Assembly: GCA_021613335.1 (NCBI GenBank)
Contig: JAJTWR010000107.1
Location: 1 to 64,000 of the forward strand
From: Whitmania pigra
Taxonomy: Eukaryota > Annelida > Clitellata > Hirudinida > Haemopidae
Direction of reading: 5' to 3'
Length of the DNA: 64,000 bases
How positions within the stretch are numbered: the stretch's first letter is position 1; each line of letters begins with the position of its first letter. Positions 17,618-24,382 of the stretch are shown here, one piece after another. The notes under the pieces are model-generated. The model searched no databases. It saw only the letters and a program-made list of their open reading frames with translations, and was not told the DNA's origin. A program made the translations under genes and the position numbers.

Positions 17618-18433
17618 CAGCGCTTTCCAGCTTCCTTTAAATTTCCCAACCCATAAATTTTTAACTTTCTGGGGGTCTTTTTTATCGCTTGGTTTAGCCG
17701 TTTTGCCATGCCCTTAAAATTTAGGCCCAGCAAAACCAAATAGGCGTTGCGCGCAGGGGTTAAGGCCACCTTGGCCAACCCGCGCCCGATTTTCCGGAAA
17801 AAGCCTTTGCCTTCCGCTCTACGCTGCGCCCGTTTTTGCCGGCGCGCGGCTCTCTTTGCAACCCTACGCGGGTTTCTGCCCATTTGCGCATCTCCAATGA
17901 TGCCGCTAATTCTGTATAACATTTTGTTTTCTGTTGAATAATCTTGTTTAAATACGTATGGCTTTTCCTCTCCAAACTGGTTAATTACCGCGTCTACCGG
18001 CATCAGCTCGCCGTTTTCTAACCGTACCAGCACGTATACGTGCTGAGGGGTGGGGTTGCCCGGCTTATAGCCGGCAAAACGGAAGACGCATTGATAGCCT
18101 AAGGCCGATAATATGCCTGCGGTAAACAGGCTGTAATGCTTGCAATCTCCTTTACCGTCGGTTAGCAACATCGCAGGGCTTTTAGAGCTTTGCCATGCGC
18201 GGCTTTCGATCGCGTAGGAGATATGTCTTTTTAAAAAAATCCCAAACCTTCCTGGCGGTTTGTTTGGCCGTCGCCCCCCGAAAGGGTTCGGCTATCCGTT
18301 TATAATGGCCGGCGTACAACCGGTGGGCAGCCCTAATTTCTTTGATAATCTGTTGAGCTGTCTGACTGCCGCTTATCCTTACTTTCTTAAACGCTGGACG
18401 CGGCAGCTGTTGTAATAATTGCGCCCTGTCCAT
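17614..18433 (-). pseudogene. Transglutaminase-fold protein with basic C-terminal tail, split by a +1 shift
   Basis: Two frames form one gene of about 272 codons. The first starts at ATG 18433 and reads 'TARKVWDFF'; sense then moves to the other frame at the run of seven T and five A (18225-18238 on the + strand) and continues to 'LLTDGKGDCKHYSLF'. Catalytic triad of transglutaminase-like cysteine peptidases/ligases: Cys in 'GDCKHYS', His in 'TPQHVYVLV', Asp in 'LMPVDAV'. The last about 100 residues are extremely Arg/Lys-rich with a hydrophobic patch ('ARNAYLVLLGLNFKG'). Possible roles: virion maturation protease, crosslinking or entry. The frame change needs skipping one base; indel or sequencing error is the simple reading. 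Confidence 0.7.
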
Positions 18434-18591
18434 TACCCTATCGCATAATTTACCTCCACGGTTGAACCGTCGATATTCACCGTTAGATTTACTCTTGCCT
18501 CTTTTAGCGCCTCGCTTACAGGCTTTTTATGCAAAACCGCCCAAACTATCCTACCGCTTAGCTTTGCCGCGTAGAGGGGGTTTAGCGACAC
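18433..18591 (-). CDS. Small overlapping element protein (52 aa)
   Basis: GTG start at 18591 overlaps the upstream stop (TAGTG) and the TAA at 18435-18433 overlaps the next ATG (TAATG). The product has a short helix ('LSGRIVWAVLHKKPVSEALK') and a strand-rich end ('NLTVNIDGSTVEVNYAIG'). The double overlap is strong evidence that this very short gene is real and co-translated. Function unknown. Confidence 0.55.
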   Translation of the reverse strand: MSLNPLYAAKLSGRIVWAVLHKKPVSEALKEARVNLTVNIDGSTVEVNYAIG

Positions 18592-19045
18592 TAAAAAATG
18601 AAATGGGCGGCAAGGTATTGGTTATGGATGTCGCTTTTTTGCAAGTATTGGCGGTAAATCTTGCGAATGAGCTGCGATTTGCGGTAGTTCCAAACCGGAT
18701 CTAAGCGGTGTTTGCTGTACTGGCAGGCTAGTATTTGGGTTTTGGCGGGCTTGCCCTGTTGCTGAAACAAGGCGTAAACCGCTTTGCTGGATCGGCAGAG
18801 GTCGTAGCGCATTTTTATCAACTTGCCAAGCTCCTGCTCAATGTCCGGGCCGTAATCGGGGTATTTTAGTATCGTTTCTTTTTTTGCTTTATACTCCGGG
18901 TAGAAACGCGGCAGGGTTATATCGTAGCGGTCTAGATAGTCGTCTATAGCGTTTATCATCTCTACGGCATTGCGGCGGTACCAGCTTATTTGCTGCTATG
19001 CTTGTTGTTCTGTCCTACGTTAGGACTTTGGGGGGCTTGTCGCAT
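18591..19045 (-). pseudogene. Helical element protein, N-terminal part shifted
   Basis: The main frame (ATG 18959, or open from about 18995) encodes 122 or more residues: 'AIDDYLDRYDITLPRFYPEY', a Lys/Glu-rich helix, and 'PAKTQILACQYSKHRLDPVW' to 'NQYLAAHFIF'. Upstream an ATG at 19045 starts 'MRQAPQSPNVGQNNKHSSK' in the neighbouring frame and hits TAA near 18990, where sense continues as 'ISWYRRNAVE'. So a one-base shift splits a gene of about 150 codons. No catalytic motif seen; function unknown. Confidence 0.5.
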
Positions 19046-19167
19046 TTTTTGTTTTTTTTGGCTTCCGGCGTTCTGAGAGCCTCTCAAGGGCTGTCTGAAC
19101 GCGGGCTTTTCCAGTTGTTTCTTATATTATCGGGGAAGGCCAAAACGGCCTAAAAGTCGTTAAAAAA
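19046..19167. other. Short spacer inside the element
   Basis: Contains a palindromic stretch GAGAGCCTCTC (19073-19083) and A/T runs; no coding frame is evident. Confidence 0.35.
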
Positions 19168-19587
19168 TTAGTTCGTCTTTGGACAGGCCTCTGCGGATGG
19201 TTTGGTTAAATCTCCGTAGTTGGCAGCCCACAGTCGCCCTACCGTGGCGATGTCTTTAACAATCTGCCGCGCGGTTTTGGCGTCTTGGCAAGCGCTGTTT
19301 TTTAGCTTGGGGGCAATCTGGTTTTCAAGCAGCTCAATAAGGGCTGTTCTTTGTAGCGTTTTTGTTCTTTTAAAAGGGTCTCTACCGTTCGGAAAAGGGA
19401 CGTTCTACATTAGCCGTCTGTAACCATTTTTGCAGCCCGCTCATTATCGCGTTTAAACAGGCGATTATTTCCTTGCGCTTGGCAAAAGAAAGGCTTTGGT
19501 GTTCGGTTCTGCTGGTACGGTTACCGTTGTCGGTATGGTAAGAATGTAGCTAAAGGAAAACAGCTCTTGTTTAATGTTGCTTTTCAT
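19168..19587 (-). pseudogene. Helical element protein broken by several frameshifts
   Basis: ATG at 19587 begins 'MKSNIKQELFSFSYILT'; the sense moves after about 17 codons to a frame reading 'FAKRKEIIACLNAIMSGLQK' and stops at TAG 19382-19384, then resumes as 'VETLLKEQKRYKEQPLL' and finally 'IELLENQIAPKLKN' to 'ATVGRLWAANYGDLTKPSA', ending at TAA 19170-19168. Three shifts in about 420 bases show a dead gene, originally about 140 codons and mostly alpha-helical. No family recognised. Confidence 0.5.
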
Positions 19588-19603
19588 TGCGGGTTTTTTT
19601 TAT

Positions 19604-19972
19604 TCAGGTTTCACAGCTTGCCCAACCCTTTATTATATTAACCATAAAGTAGGTTATCCCTAAGATTTTTTTCGTGTCCTGGTCGGCAGGGTAGCGGTAA
19701 AGATGCAAAGGCCCTTCGGGCGCAGCAGGGCAGGTAAGAAGCTTGCTTAGGTAAACTTGGCAGGAAAGTATAAAATTCGTAAGGATTTCAATGGTTTTGC
19801 CCTTGACCTTCAGCCCGTATGCGGTTGCTTTTGGATGAGACCCGTATTTTTCTAGATCCTGTTTGAGGTAGGCAAGAAGCGCCTTAGCCTGCGCTAAATG
19901 ATATCGGTATTCGCCTTGTTCTATGATAACAGCGTTTCTGCTCCTTAAAGTTTGGCCGTTTTGAGCCCTCAA
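19604..19972 (-). CDS. Tandemly duplicated element protein, copy 1
   Basis: A 122-codon frame (start 19972). The middle is helical: 'RYHLAQAKALLAYLKQDLEK', then 'LKVKGKTIEILTNFILSCQ'. It closely matches the segment 20022-20377. Compared with copy 2 it has the original start replaced and a deletion of about 20 bases near the 3' end, so its last 12 residues ('IIKGWASCET') differ from the longer end of copy 2. Probably a degraded paralog. Function unknown. Confidence 0.5.
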   Translation of the reverse strand: MRAQNGQTLRSRNAVIIEQGEYRYHLAQAKALLAYLKQDLEKYGSHPKATAYGLKVKGKTIEILTNFILSCQVYLSKLLTCPAAPEGPLHLYRYPADQDTKKILGITYFMVNIIKGWASCET

Positions 19973-20021
19973 GGGTTGAGCGTTAAGCCACTCTAGGTTT
20001 TGTGGGAGTTTCCATATCTTA

Positions 20022-20377
20022 TCAAATTAAGTTTTCAGCTTTCAGCTTGTCCAACCCTTCATCATATTCAGCCAAGCCCTTATAATATTTAACCATAAGG
20101 TAGTTTGCGCCAAACATTTTTTTCATGTCCTGGTCGGTAGGGTAGTGGTAAAGATGCAAAGGCCCTGAGGGCAAAGGAGGACAGGCAAGGAGCTCGCCTA
20201 TGTAGACTTGGCAGGAAAGTATAAAATTCGTAAGGATTTCAATGGTTTTGCCCTTGACCTTCAGCCCGTATGCGGTTGCTTTTGGATGAGATCCGTATTT
20301 TCTAGATCCTGTTTGAGGTAGGCAAGAAGCGCCTTAGCCTGCGCTAAATGGTATCGGTATTCGCCTTGTTCTATCAT
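20022..20377 (-). pseudogene. Tandemly duplicated element protein, copy 2 (frameshifted)
   Basis: ATG at 20377 starts 'MIEQGEYRYHLAQAKALLAY' but the T run at 20298-20301 is one base shorter than in copy 1, which shifts the frame and gives a stop soon after. The downstream part is open in the next frame and keeps the fuller C-terminus 'FGANYLMVKYYKGLAEYDEG' ending at TGA 20024-20022. Thus copy 1 keeps the middle and copy 2 keeps both ends. The start lies inside a 9-bp hairpin (20377-20400). Confidence 0.55.
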
Positions 20378-20400
20378 AAGAGAGTTTTTTTACTCTCTTA
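20377..20400 (-). promoter_or_regulatory. 9-bp hairpin in the leader of the minus-strand element
   Basis: TAAGAGAGT (20377-20385) and ACTCTCTTA (20392-20400) pair perfectly around a T6 loop. It touches the start codon of the first element gene, so it may limit initiation, or be the relic of a terminator. Role inferred only from position. Confidence 0.4.
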
Positions 20401-20458
20401 CAATCAACTTGAACTTAACAGCTAATCATCTGTATTTCAAATACTAAAATGTAAAGTT

Positions 20459-20523
20459 ATTGCTTTTGATTGACTAATTTTTTTCAAATGATTAATCAAA
20501 CTCAATTGATTATCAAAAGCAAT
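20459..20523. repeat. Nested inverted repeats at the right border of the element
   Basis: Outer arms ATTGCTTTTGAT (20459-20470) and ATCAAAAGCAAT (20512-20523) are perfect 12-bp inverted copies. Between them lie smaller palindromes TGATTAATCA and TCAATTGA. The block sits between the first element gene and the host M28 peptidase stop. It could be an operator, a bidirectional terminator without T tail, or the element border. Confidence 0.5.
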
Positions 20524-20527
20524 ACGT

Positions 20528-21676
20528 TTAATTTGTCAAACTGAAGGTAAAATCTAAAATCAGTTTAAACAAGCGGTTATAGGCTGTTAAAGGCAATGTT
20601 TTGGCAATATCTTGCACCTGATGGTAAGCGTTGATGCCGCCTAAAGTGTAAAGAAAAAAAGCAAATACCCCTTTTTCGCTGAAGGGGTAATGATCGCTAT
20701 TGGCGGCCTTGCCGCGTTCATTTATCTGTTTTAGATATCGCTTTGCTTTATTAATATTTTGGAGTTTGGAATATAGCTGAGGGTAAACGACGGCATTAAC
20801 CAGCGTAGCGCCCTCTTCGCCGGTGCCAACCAAATCAAAATTAAACAGCAATTTGATGTTAGAAAGCGGAACCAAAGGGTTTTCTACAAAGTATTTAGAA
20901 CCAAGCAGGTTGGCTTCTTCTCCTGCAAAAAAAATAAATCCGATAGAATATTTTTGAGGGTTTTGAGAGAAATACTTAGCAAGGCTTAATATAAACGCAA
21001 CTCCGCTGGCATTATCATTTGCTCCCGGAAAATAAGTTTTTTTACCCAAGCCTCCCAAATGATCGTAATGAGCGCTAAAAATAATTAGGCTGTCAGGGTA
21101 TTGAGTACCTTTAACCATTGCGCAAATATTTGCTGCTCTAAATTCGGGAATCAACGCGTTATCCAGCGTTAAGCTAACGGTATGAGGCGTTTGGTTTAAT
21201 GCTGTCGATCTGATTAAAACCTGCGTATAATCAGCTTGCTCTTTGGCAATTGAAAAAGTAAGTTTCTCTTCAAGGGTAAGCAATAAACGATATTCTTCAT
21301 TCAAATAATTTACGCTGTCTTTTTGTTCCAGACTTATATTTTTAACGTTAATACCCTTACTGGCTGGGTTAACTATAAAATCTACGCCCGGAGTTAACTT
21401 TTTGTTATTTATTTCCAAATAAACTTTATCTGGAAATGTATTTACCGGATAAGCGAACGACTGCTTAAAACGAGTTCCGTTTAGCGGAATAAGACCAAAA
21501 TACTTTAATTCATTTTCAATTAAATCGGCCGCTTTTGTCATGCCGTCTTTGGTATATCCTCTCCCCCAAAATTTTTTGGAGCAAAGTTTATTTACCATCT
21601 TTCGAACATAAACCGAATCTTGTGCAGATGCGGATAAATTTAAAAAACAGATTAAAAAAAGAGACCAGAATTTCAT
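20528..21676 (-). CDS. Secreted M28-family zinc aminopeptidase
   Basis: I choose ATG 21676 over 21703 because it gives a clean signal peptide ('MKFWSLFLICFLNLSASAQ'). Numbered from the longer 391-aa frame, the dizinc ligands of M28 peptidases are visible: His212 ('SAHYDHLGG'), Asp230 ('GANDNASG'), Glu262/263 ('AGEEANLLGS'), Asp290 ('FNFDLVG') and His361 ('NAYHQVQD'). A PA-like insert precedes the catalytic domain. It acts in the periplasm or outside, trimming peptides. It is the last gene of a five-gene minus-strand run that begins with a TonB receptor; the 14-base gap to the upstream gene suggests one transcript. Confidence 0.88.
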   Translation of the reverse strand: MKFWSLFLICFLNLSASAQDSVYVRKMVNKLCSKKFWGRGYTKDGMTKAADLIENELKYFGLIPLNGTRFKQSFAYPVNTFPDKVYLEINNKKLTPGVDFIVNPASKGINVKNISLEQKDSVNYLNEEYRLLLTLEEKLTFSIAKEQADYTQVLIRSTALNQTPHTVSLTLDNALIPEFRAANICAMVKGTQYPDSLIIFSAHYDHLGGLGKKTYFPGANDNASGVAFILSLAKYFSQNPQKYSIGFIFFAGEEANLLGSKYFVENPLVPLSNIKLLFNFDLVGTGEEGATLVNAVVYPQLYSKLQNINKAKRYLKQINERGKAANSDHYPFSEKGVFAFFLYTLGGINAYHQVQDIAKTLPLTAYNRLFKLILDFTFSLTN

Positions 21677-21717
21677 CCGCTCAAATATACCAAACTTATT
21701 CATGTTCTGTAAAAGAG

Positions 21718-22644
21718 TTAACTCTTAGTCAGGTAAGTATCCAGTATTTTTTTTATGGCTTTTTTGTTTTCAGGGGAAGTCCATTTTTCTTTTACAGATT
21801 GATTTCCCAATTCCGACATCTGTTCGTAAAGGAGTTTGTCGTCCTTTTTGGGCAGTAATTTTACAAAATCGCTTTTTGCAAAAACTTCTGCCCAGCTATC
21901 GCGAACATCTTTCCAGAATGAATCCTGAGATTTCCACCAATCCTGCGCATAGGCAAAAGACTCATGATCGATTTTTACAAATTCTTCCAATCCTTTTTCC
22001 ATAGCCAGCAGTTTATCGCCGCTGTCATCCCGGATAATTTTTTTGTTGTCTTGTTCAAACATCCAACCTTTATCGGTCAGGTATACAAAATTACGGCGGC
22101 TTAACACGTTGTAATCATTGCGTTCGGTATGCTCGCGTCGCGGAAGAGGCGAATCGCAAAAGCCTATCCATTGATGTTTTCCATCTGCATGTATCCATGA
22201 GCCTGTTGATTGGTATCGCGGACTGTCGTCAACCTGAAAAACTTTTTGCGTCCATTTCCCTTTGATTTCCGTATCGGGCAAAGAGGTTCTTTTCCAAGTA
22301 TTGTCTTTATCATAAACAAAAAGCAGCGGGTCTTCATAAACCCAGTCTTCGCGCCAGTGTTTAACAACCGTGCTGTCTCCCATAACCAGCAGGTGTTGGA
22401 TTACAATTTTCTTAGGGCTTTCTTCAATTATTACAGCCAGTTCTTTAGCCGACGAACGATACCGATCGCGATATTTATAATTTTTAATCGGAGAGAAAGT
22501 TTCCGCATAATTAAACGTTACCTTGTAGGCGCCTGCAAGAGCTCTAATGGCGGCTCTGTCTTGCGCTAATTTGCTTTGTGCATTTGCGGCCAATATCATT
22601 GGGGCCAATGCTGAGGTTAATAAAATATTTCTCATGTTATACAT
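21718..22644 (-). CDS. DUF6607-like exported protein
   Basis: A 308-residue protein with a signal peptide ('MRNILLTSALAPMILAANAQ', probable start at the second Met) and a well-conserved-looking core: 'HWREDWVYEDPLLFVYD', 'ADGKHQWIGFCDSPLPRRE', 'RNDYNVLSRRNFVYLTDKG'. I associate this pattern with the DUF6607 family, which is often found beside PepSY proteins and TonB receptors. The biochemical role is unknown. Its 5' end overlaps the 3' end of the PepSY gene by eight bases, so translation is probably coupled. Confidence 0.65.
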   Translation of the reverse strand: MYNMRNILLTSALAPMILAANAQSKLAQDRAAIRALAGAYKVTFNYAETFSPIKNYKYRDRYRSSAKELAVIIEESPKKIVIQHLLVMGDSTVVKHWREDWVYEDPLLFVYDKDNTWKRTSLPDTEIKGKWTQKVFQVDDSPRYQSTGSWIHADGKHQWIGFCDSPLPRREHTERNDYNVLSRRNFVYLTDKGWMFEQDNKKIIRDDSGDKLLAMEKGLEEFVKIDHESFAYAQDWWKSQDSFWKDVRDSWAEVFAKSDFVKLLPKKDDKLLYEQMSELGNQSVKEKWTSPENKKAIKKILDTYLTKS

Positions 22645-23710
22645 ATATTTTTTTCTTTTTACGTCCTAGCCAAATTATAAAACCTGTTATAGGTAAGCCG
22701 GCGGCAATTAAATTGGCTAAGAAAGCCAAAATTTTGCCCGGCAAGCCGAAAACAGCGACTAGGTGTATATCGTAGTTCGTGGCAAGCAGTTTTTCGCCGG
22801 GCGTTTTTTCAAGATATTTACTCGTTTTCAAATGTTTCCCGTCGTATTGGTCAAAGTGTAGTTCGTCAAAATGGCAATAAGTTTCATCGCCTTTGTAGCC
22901 GGTAAAAATATGCGGAGCCGTATGGTTGTAAGCCAAATTAATACCATTTCGGTTTTTGTCGGCAAATAAAATTTTAGCTTGGGCAAAGCCGATATCAATT
23001 CCGGTTTTAAGACTTGCTTTTGTGGTGTCTGATATCAATACTTTTGGAGGAAGGGGGAGTTTAACCTGCCCTATATCTGCTATTTGTTTAACCGTATTTT
23101 GAAACCGGTTAAAGGCAAACATCAACCCCGTTAGCGCCAAAACAAGGGCAATAAGCAGAGCATAAAAGCCGAAAACGTTATGTAAATCATAATTGAGACG
23201 TTTAAATCGGGCTTTCCAGTTAATTTTAAAACTTTTATTGAAATTTGATTTTTTGAGGCTTTTTGGCCGCCATAAAATAAGTCCGGTAATTAACGTCAAC
23301 ACAAAAATAACCGTATTCCAGCCAATAATTTGTTGCCCAATAGGATGATTGATTAACCAACTCCTATGGATCATTTTTACCACGTTAAAATTACATTTGT
23401 CGTTTTTGATCAGGGTAATTGCGCCGGAATAAAGATTTACAAAAGCGTACTGATAGTGGTCAACGGGATCGAAATACCAAAAAGCGTTGGGATTGCTTGC
23501 TTTAAAAGAGCCAAATTCCCAAGCTTTTGCAGGTTCTTTATAAGCGGTAATAAAGCCAATTTTTTTATCTTTACCCAAAGCTTGTTCTGCTTTTGCAATT
23601 AAAACGCTGATGGGCAATTGCTTTTTATCCGGCAGATTGGAAAATTTTTTTATATTCAATGCAAAATAAATCAGTTTTTTACTATAAAAAGGCTGAATAA
23701 TTAGAATCAA
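22637..23710 (-). CDS. PepSY-associated membrane protein, N-terminally truncated
   Basis: A 357-codon frame starting only with TTG 23710, overlapping the upstream stop. Features: PepSY-like periplasmic part ('PISVLIAKAEQALGKDKKIG', 'WYFDPVDHYQYAFVNLYSG'), then 'HRSWLINHPIGQQIIGW' and membrane helices at about 130-150, 180-205 and 320-345. The family normally begins with a membrane helix of the 'LHLWLGLASG' type ahead of the PepSY part. That helix and about 50 residues are missing here. The family is linked to iron/heme uptake (reductase-like inner-membrane partners of TonB receptors). Either a 5' deletion or a non-functional gene. Confidence 0.7.
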   Translation of the reverse strand: MILIIQPFYSKKLIYFALNIKKFSNLPDKKQLPISVLIAKAEQALGKDKKIGFITAYKEPAKAWEFGSFKASNPNAFWYFDPVDHYQYAFVNLYSGAITLIKNDKCNFNVVKMIHRSWLINHPIGQQIIGWNTVIFVLTLITGLILWRPKSLKKSNFNKSFKINWKARFKRLNYDLHNVFGFYALLIALVLALTGLMFAFNRFQNTVKQIADIGQVKLPLPPKVLISDTTKASLKTGIDIGFAQAKILFADKNRNGINLAYNHTAPHIFTGYKGDETYCHFDELHFDQYDGKHLKTSKYLEKTPGEKLLATNYDIHLVAVFGLPGKILAFLANLIAAGLPITGFIIWLGRKKKKIYV

Positions 23711-24378
23711 CTTGCTTGGATATAGTAGGTAGCAACATGCCAGATTTTTTCAGCCGATTTATCTTTCTCCTCTTCCATTGCCGCCATAAAATAACCGCCT
23801 TTTAGAGTAGGCTTAAAGTTAATTTCACCTTTTGCGTTGGTAGTTGTTTGGTTTTTTTCAAAAGCTGGGTTAATAATTTCTACCTTTTTATGGGCAAATG
23901 CCGTTTGTTTATAACTTAAAGAATAGGATAAATTTTTTGATTTCTTGAAAGCTAATAAAGCCTCTTTTGGAGGAATTGAAGCGTTTTTTGCCGTACCAAC
24001 CTTTACATCTGTAAAAGCGTAATATTTGATTCGGGTATTTTTATGCTTATCAGCTACGTGATGAACAATACTTAAAGAGTAAACTCCATGCTGATGGGGT
24101 ATAAAGGTTGCCGTATGGTTTAGCGCATCGGCTTGGGTGGTTAAAAGCTGTGTTTTGCCGTCGGGGGTTGTAAGGGTCAGTTTAAATTCGTTTAAATTGC
24201 TAAACCATTTTGCCGTTGAATCAGGGCTCTTACCGGCATATTCGCCAAAGAAAACTTTCACTGTTACGGGTTGTCCTTTTATGCCCGTACCTGAAGTTTG
24301 AATCCAAAGAGCATGTGCAAACACGCCCGAAGCTATCAGCATCATTGCAATAGCAAGAAATAAAAATTTGATTTTCAT
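23707..24378 (-). CDS. DUF4198 (NikM-like) exported protein
   Basis: A 223-residue protein with a cleavable signal peptide ending '...ASGVFAHALW'. The mature part is an Ig-like/beta-sandwich: 'TSGTGIKGQPVTVKVFFGEY', 'HQHGVYSLSIVHHVADKH' (several His, possible metal contacts) and a C-terminal 'KGEINFKPTLKGGYFMAA' carboxypeptidase-regulatory-like strand set. DUF4198 proteins are periplasmic partners of metal uptake systems. It lies four bases after the TonB receptor and overlaps the PepSY gene, consistent with a metal-uptake operon. Confidence 0.8.
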   Translation of the reverse strand: MKIKFLFLAIAMMLIASGVFAHALWIQTSGTGIKGQPVTVKVFFGEYAGKSPDSTAKWFSNLNEFKLTLTTPDGKTQLLTTQADALNHTATFIPHQHGVYSLSIVHHVADKHKNTRIKYYAFTDVKVGTAKNASIPPKEALLAFKKSKNLSYSLSYKQTAFAHKKVEIINPAFEKNQTTTNAKGEINFKPTLKGGYFMAAMEEEKDKSAEKIWHVATYYIQAS

Positions 24379-24382
24379 AATA

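Noticed and set aside
18225..18238. Programmed -1 ribosomal frameshift in the transglutaminase-like gene
   Set aside because: Joining the two frames needs +1 (skipping a base), and a -1 slip after the T run gives an immediate TAA.
15383..18433. Type VI secretion or contractile injection system remnants
   Set aside because: No sheath, tube, spike or ATPase pattern is present and the proteins are far too small.
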